DNA of 48,247 bases from the NCBI GenBank assembly GCA_034659995.1, contig JAYEIH010000080.1, positions 1-48,247 of the forward strand, given 5' to 3'. Below, piece by piece: positions 47,098 through 48,247 of the stretch. Made by a program: the position numbers and the translations under genes. How positions within the stretch are numbered: the stretch's first letter is position 1; every line of letters begins with the position of its first letter. The notes under the pieces are model-generated. The model saw only the letters and a program-made list of their open reading frames with translations. It was not told the origin of the DNA and did no database searches. The stretch is from JAYEIH01 sp034659995. GTDB taxonomy: Archaea; Methanobacteriota_B; Thermococci; Methanofastidiosales; B48-G16.

Positions 47098-47874
47098 ATG
47101 AAAATTAACTTTGCAAAGATAAAAGCGTTTTTAATAGATCTGGATGGTACACTGTACTTTCAGGGTAAACCAATAGCAGGAGCCGCCGATACTATTGAGA
47201 ATTTGAGAGAGAATGCATGCATAATACGCTTCCCTACCAACACGGATTCTCGTACAAATGAATTTTTACAGGAAAAATTAGAAAGATTTGGATTTGCTAT
47301 CAACAGCTCTGAGGTTTATACACCCCTTACAGCATCGATTACCTTCATGAAATCGCAGAAAAACAAAACATGCTATCCTCTCGTCTCAGATGAGGTATTT
47401 CAAGAGTACAAAGAGCTTACCATAGATGAGTGCACCCCTGATTACGTGATAATTGGTGATTGTAGGGATAAAGTTTCTTATGTTACACTTAATAACGTTT
47501 TCCGCATGATATCCAAAAAGACCGAGCTTATTGCCTTGCAAAAAGGAAAATTCTTTTTAAACGAGGAGGGCAAAAATCTTGACACCGGAAGTTTTGTCAG
47601 CCTTTTTGAGTACGCAACAGATAAAAAAGCAATGGTGTTGGGAAAACCCAACTTAGAGTTTTTTTCAATTTTTCTCAACGAATTACAACTTCTTCCGGAA
47701 GAGGTGGTAATAATAGGTGACGATATTACCACGGATATCCAAGGGGCAAAAAACATTGGTGCACACAGCATTCTTCTGAAGACCGGAAAATTCAATCAGA
47801 AGGAGGTGAGTGATTCCAACATTCACCCCGATATGATACTGGAATCAATTGCAGATCTTGATCGCTATATCTAA
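47098..47874 (+). CDS. HAD-superfamily hydrolase, NagD/HDHD2-like
   Basis: 258 residues from ATG 47098 (a TTG one codon earlier is possible). AFLIDLDGTLYFQGKPIAGA near the start is HAD motif I with the NagD-type extension. RFPTNTDSRTNEFLQEKLE is motif II with a Thr. VLGKPNLEFF carries the motif III Lys and IGDDITTDIQGAKNIGAHSI motif IV. It belongs to the class-C2 cap group with 4-nitrophenylphosphatase or sugar-phosphate activity; the substrate is unknown. Confidence 0.9.
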   Translation: MKINFAKIKAFLIDLDGTLYFQGKPIAGAADTIENLRENACIIRFPTNTDSRTNEFLQEKLERFGFAINSSEVYTPLTASITFMKSQKNKTCYPLVSDEVFQEYKELTIDECTPDYVIIGDCRDKVSYVTLNNVFRMISKKTELIALQKGKFFLNEEGKNLDTGSFVSLFEYATDKKAMVLGKPNLEFFSIFLNELQLLPEEVVIIGDDITTDIQGAKNIGAHSILLKTGKFNQKEVSDSNIHPDMILESIADLDRYI

Positions 47875-47988
47875 GTGCTCCCGCTGTTTCCACTGAATTT
47901 TTTTCTTGTCAAGAACTGTTGCTTTCTCTGTAAAACTGATCCTTTTCTTCTGAACACGCTGGTGTGCATAACATCCGTATTCGGTCAT
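47845..47988 (-). CDS. Possible small protein, overlapping the HAD gene end
   Basis: 47 residues from the ATG at 47988, MTEYGCYAHQRVQKKRISFT then a Lys-rich tail. It overlaps the last 30 bases of the HAD gene on the other strand. Two Cys occur close to the start in the longer frame. No ribosome site or family is evident. It may be a chance frame or a remnant. Confidence 0.25.
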   Translation of the reverse strand: MTEYGCYAHQRVQKKRISFTEKATVLDKKKIQWKQREHLDIAIKICN

Positions 47989-48044
47989 GGGGCATTCTAA
48001 CAGTTTCTACAGTAAAAGTTGCAGTAACCGGTTAACTCTTCTTA

Positions 48045-48247
48045 TTACCGCTTGATAACCAACAAACTTGCGATGAGTACAAGCGCACCGCCAAGTATCG
48101 TGAGAGGATCGATTCCTTCCCCCAGGAGAAAATATCCATAAATGACGCCGGATATCGGTTCAATCAGCATAATTACACCTATGGACACGATAGAAACATT
48201 TTTCACAGATTTATAAAAGAGTATCATGCCGAGAAACATGGGGACAA
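48045..48247 (-). CDS. EamA/DMT-family transporter, C-terminal part
   Basis: The frame is open through the window edge; 67 residues are visible. PMFLGMILFYKSVKNVSIVS and IGVIMLIEPISGVIYGYFLL then GEGIDPLTILGGALVLIASL form the last helices of a drug/metabolite (EamA) transporter, including the E-P-x-x-x-x-x-G-x-x-x-L-G-E motif. Substrate unknown. Confidence 0.85.
   Translation of the reverse strand, partial: VPMFLGMILFYKSVKNVSIVSIGVIMLIEPISGVIYGYFLLGEGIDPLTILGGALVLIASLLVIKR

Overview
The window is a piece of a euryarchaeal chromosome, probably a scaffold from a draft or metagenome assembly, since it contains a run of exactly 100 N. Archaeal markers are an Orc1/Cdc6 initiator next to the small subunit of DNA polymerase D, an origin with ORB elements, A-type ATP synthase subunits B and D, the bifunctional archaeal fructose-1,6-bisphosphate aldolase/phosphatase, the short archaeal triosephosphate isomerase, Pth2, tRNAs without an encoded CCA end, and TATA-box promoters. 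FmdE and NikR homologues fit a methanogen-related or Archaeoglobus-like lineage, but no methanogenesis gene is present, so I do not name the group.

Layout. 0-2.6 kb: the start of a winged-helix regulator, pth2 with a membrane-anchored OB-fold-like protein, a secreted protein and tRNA-Lys. 2.8-6 kb: a replication origin (two inverted ORB elements around an AT-rich core), orc1/cdc6 and polD small subunit. 6-10 kb: a DUF4388-like protein, a coiled-coil protein, MinD and adenylosuccinate lyase. 10-13.4 kb: a restriction-modification remnant, the mtnP-ahcY operon bracketed by related short repeats, and a transposase remnant. 13.5-18.5 kb: an MBL hydrolase/acetyltransferase pair, then a two-component pair whose response regulator ends in a HEPN-like domain, then a tRNA-Pro array. 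18.6-20 kb: three DUF2178-type membrane proteins with their HTH regulator. 20.2-26.4 kb: a twelve-gene set for iron-sulfur and metal handling (DUF134, Mrp, a small ORF, two DUF5320-like proteins, two NifX-like proteins, a DtxR/MntR-type regulator, a zinc ribbon, two ferredoxin-bearing MinD ATPases and a 10-TM metal exporter). 26.4-31.5 kb: NikR, FmdE, a metal ABC transporter and a PAS/GAF kinase. 31.5-33 kb: tRNA-Gly and tRNA-Val with repeat elements. 33-38 kb: FKBP, Yip1, a GT-C membrane protein and a sucrose-phosphate-synthase-like/phosphatase pair. 38.1-38.9 kb: a decayed ABC transporter. 39-48 kb: ATPase B and D, prs, a YkgJ protein, a CARDB surface protein, DUF92, an ATP-cone protein, tpiA-fbp, tRNA-Val, a HAD phosphatase and a truncated EamA transporter.

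The most unusual signal is a family of 55-60 nt sequences directly behind four tRNA genes (Pro, Gly, Val-GAC, Val-TAC). At three loci each copy is followed by a 12-14 nt duplicate of the 3' end of the very tRNA it follows, giving arrays with a 68-72 bp period. The inserts resemble each other across loci while the duplicated ends are tRNA-specific. This is the pattern expected of a tiny element that enters tRNA 3' ends with a target duplication, though repeated slippage of a conserved tRNA trailer is an alternative. Other signals worth checking are the HEPN response regulator, the paired RNA hairpins in the Mrp/DUF5320 operon, a shared promoter core for two adjacent operons, and several decayed genes (restriction-modification, transposase, DUF389-like, ABC-2, permease tail).
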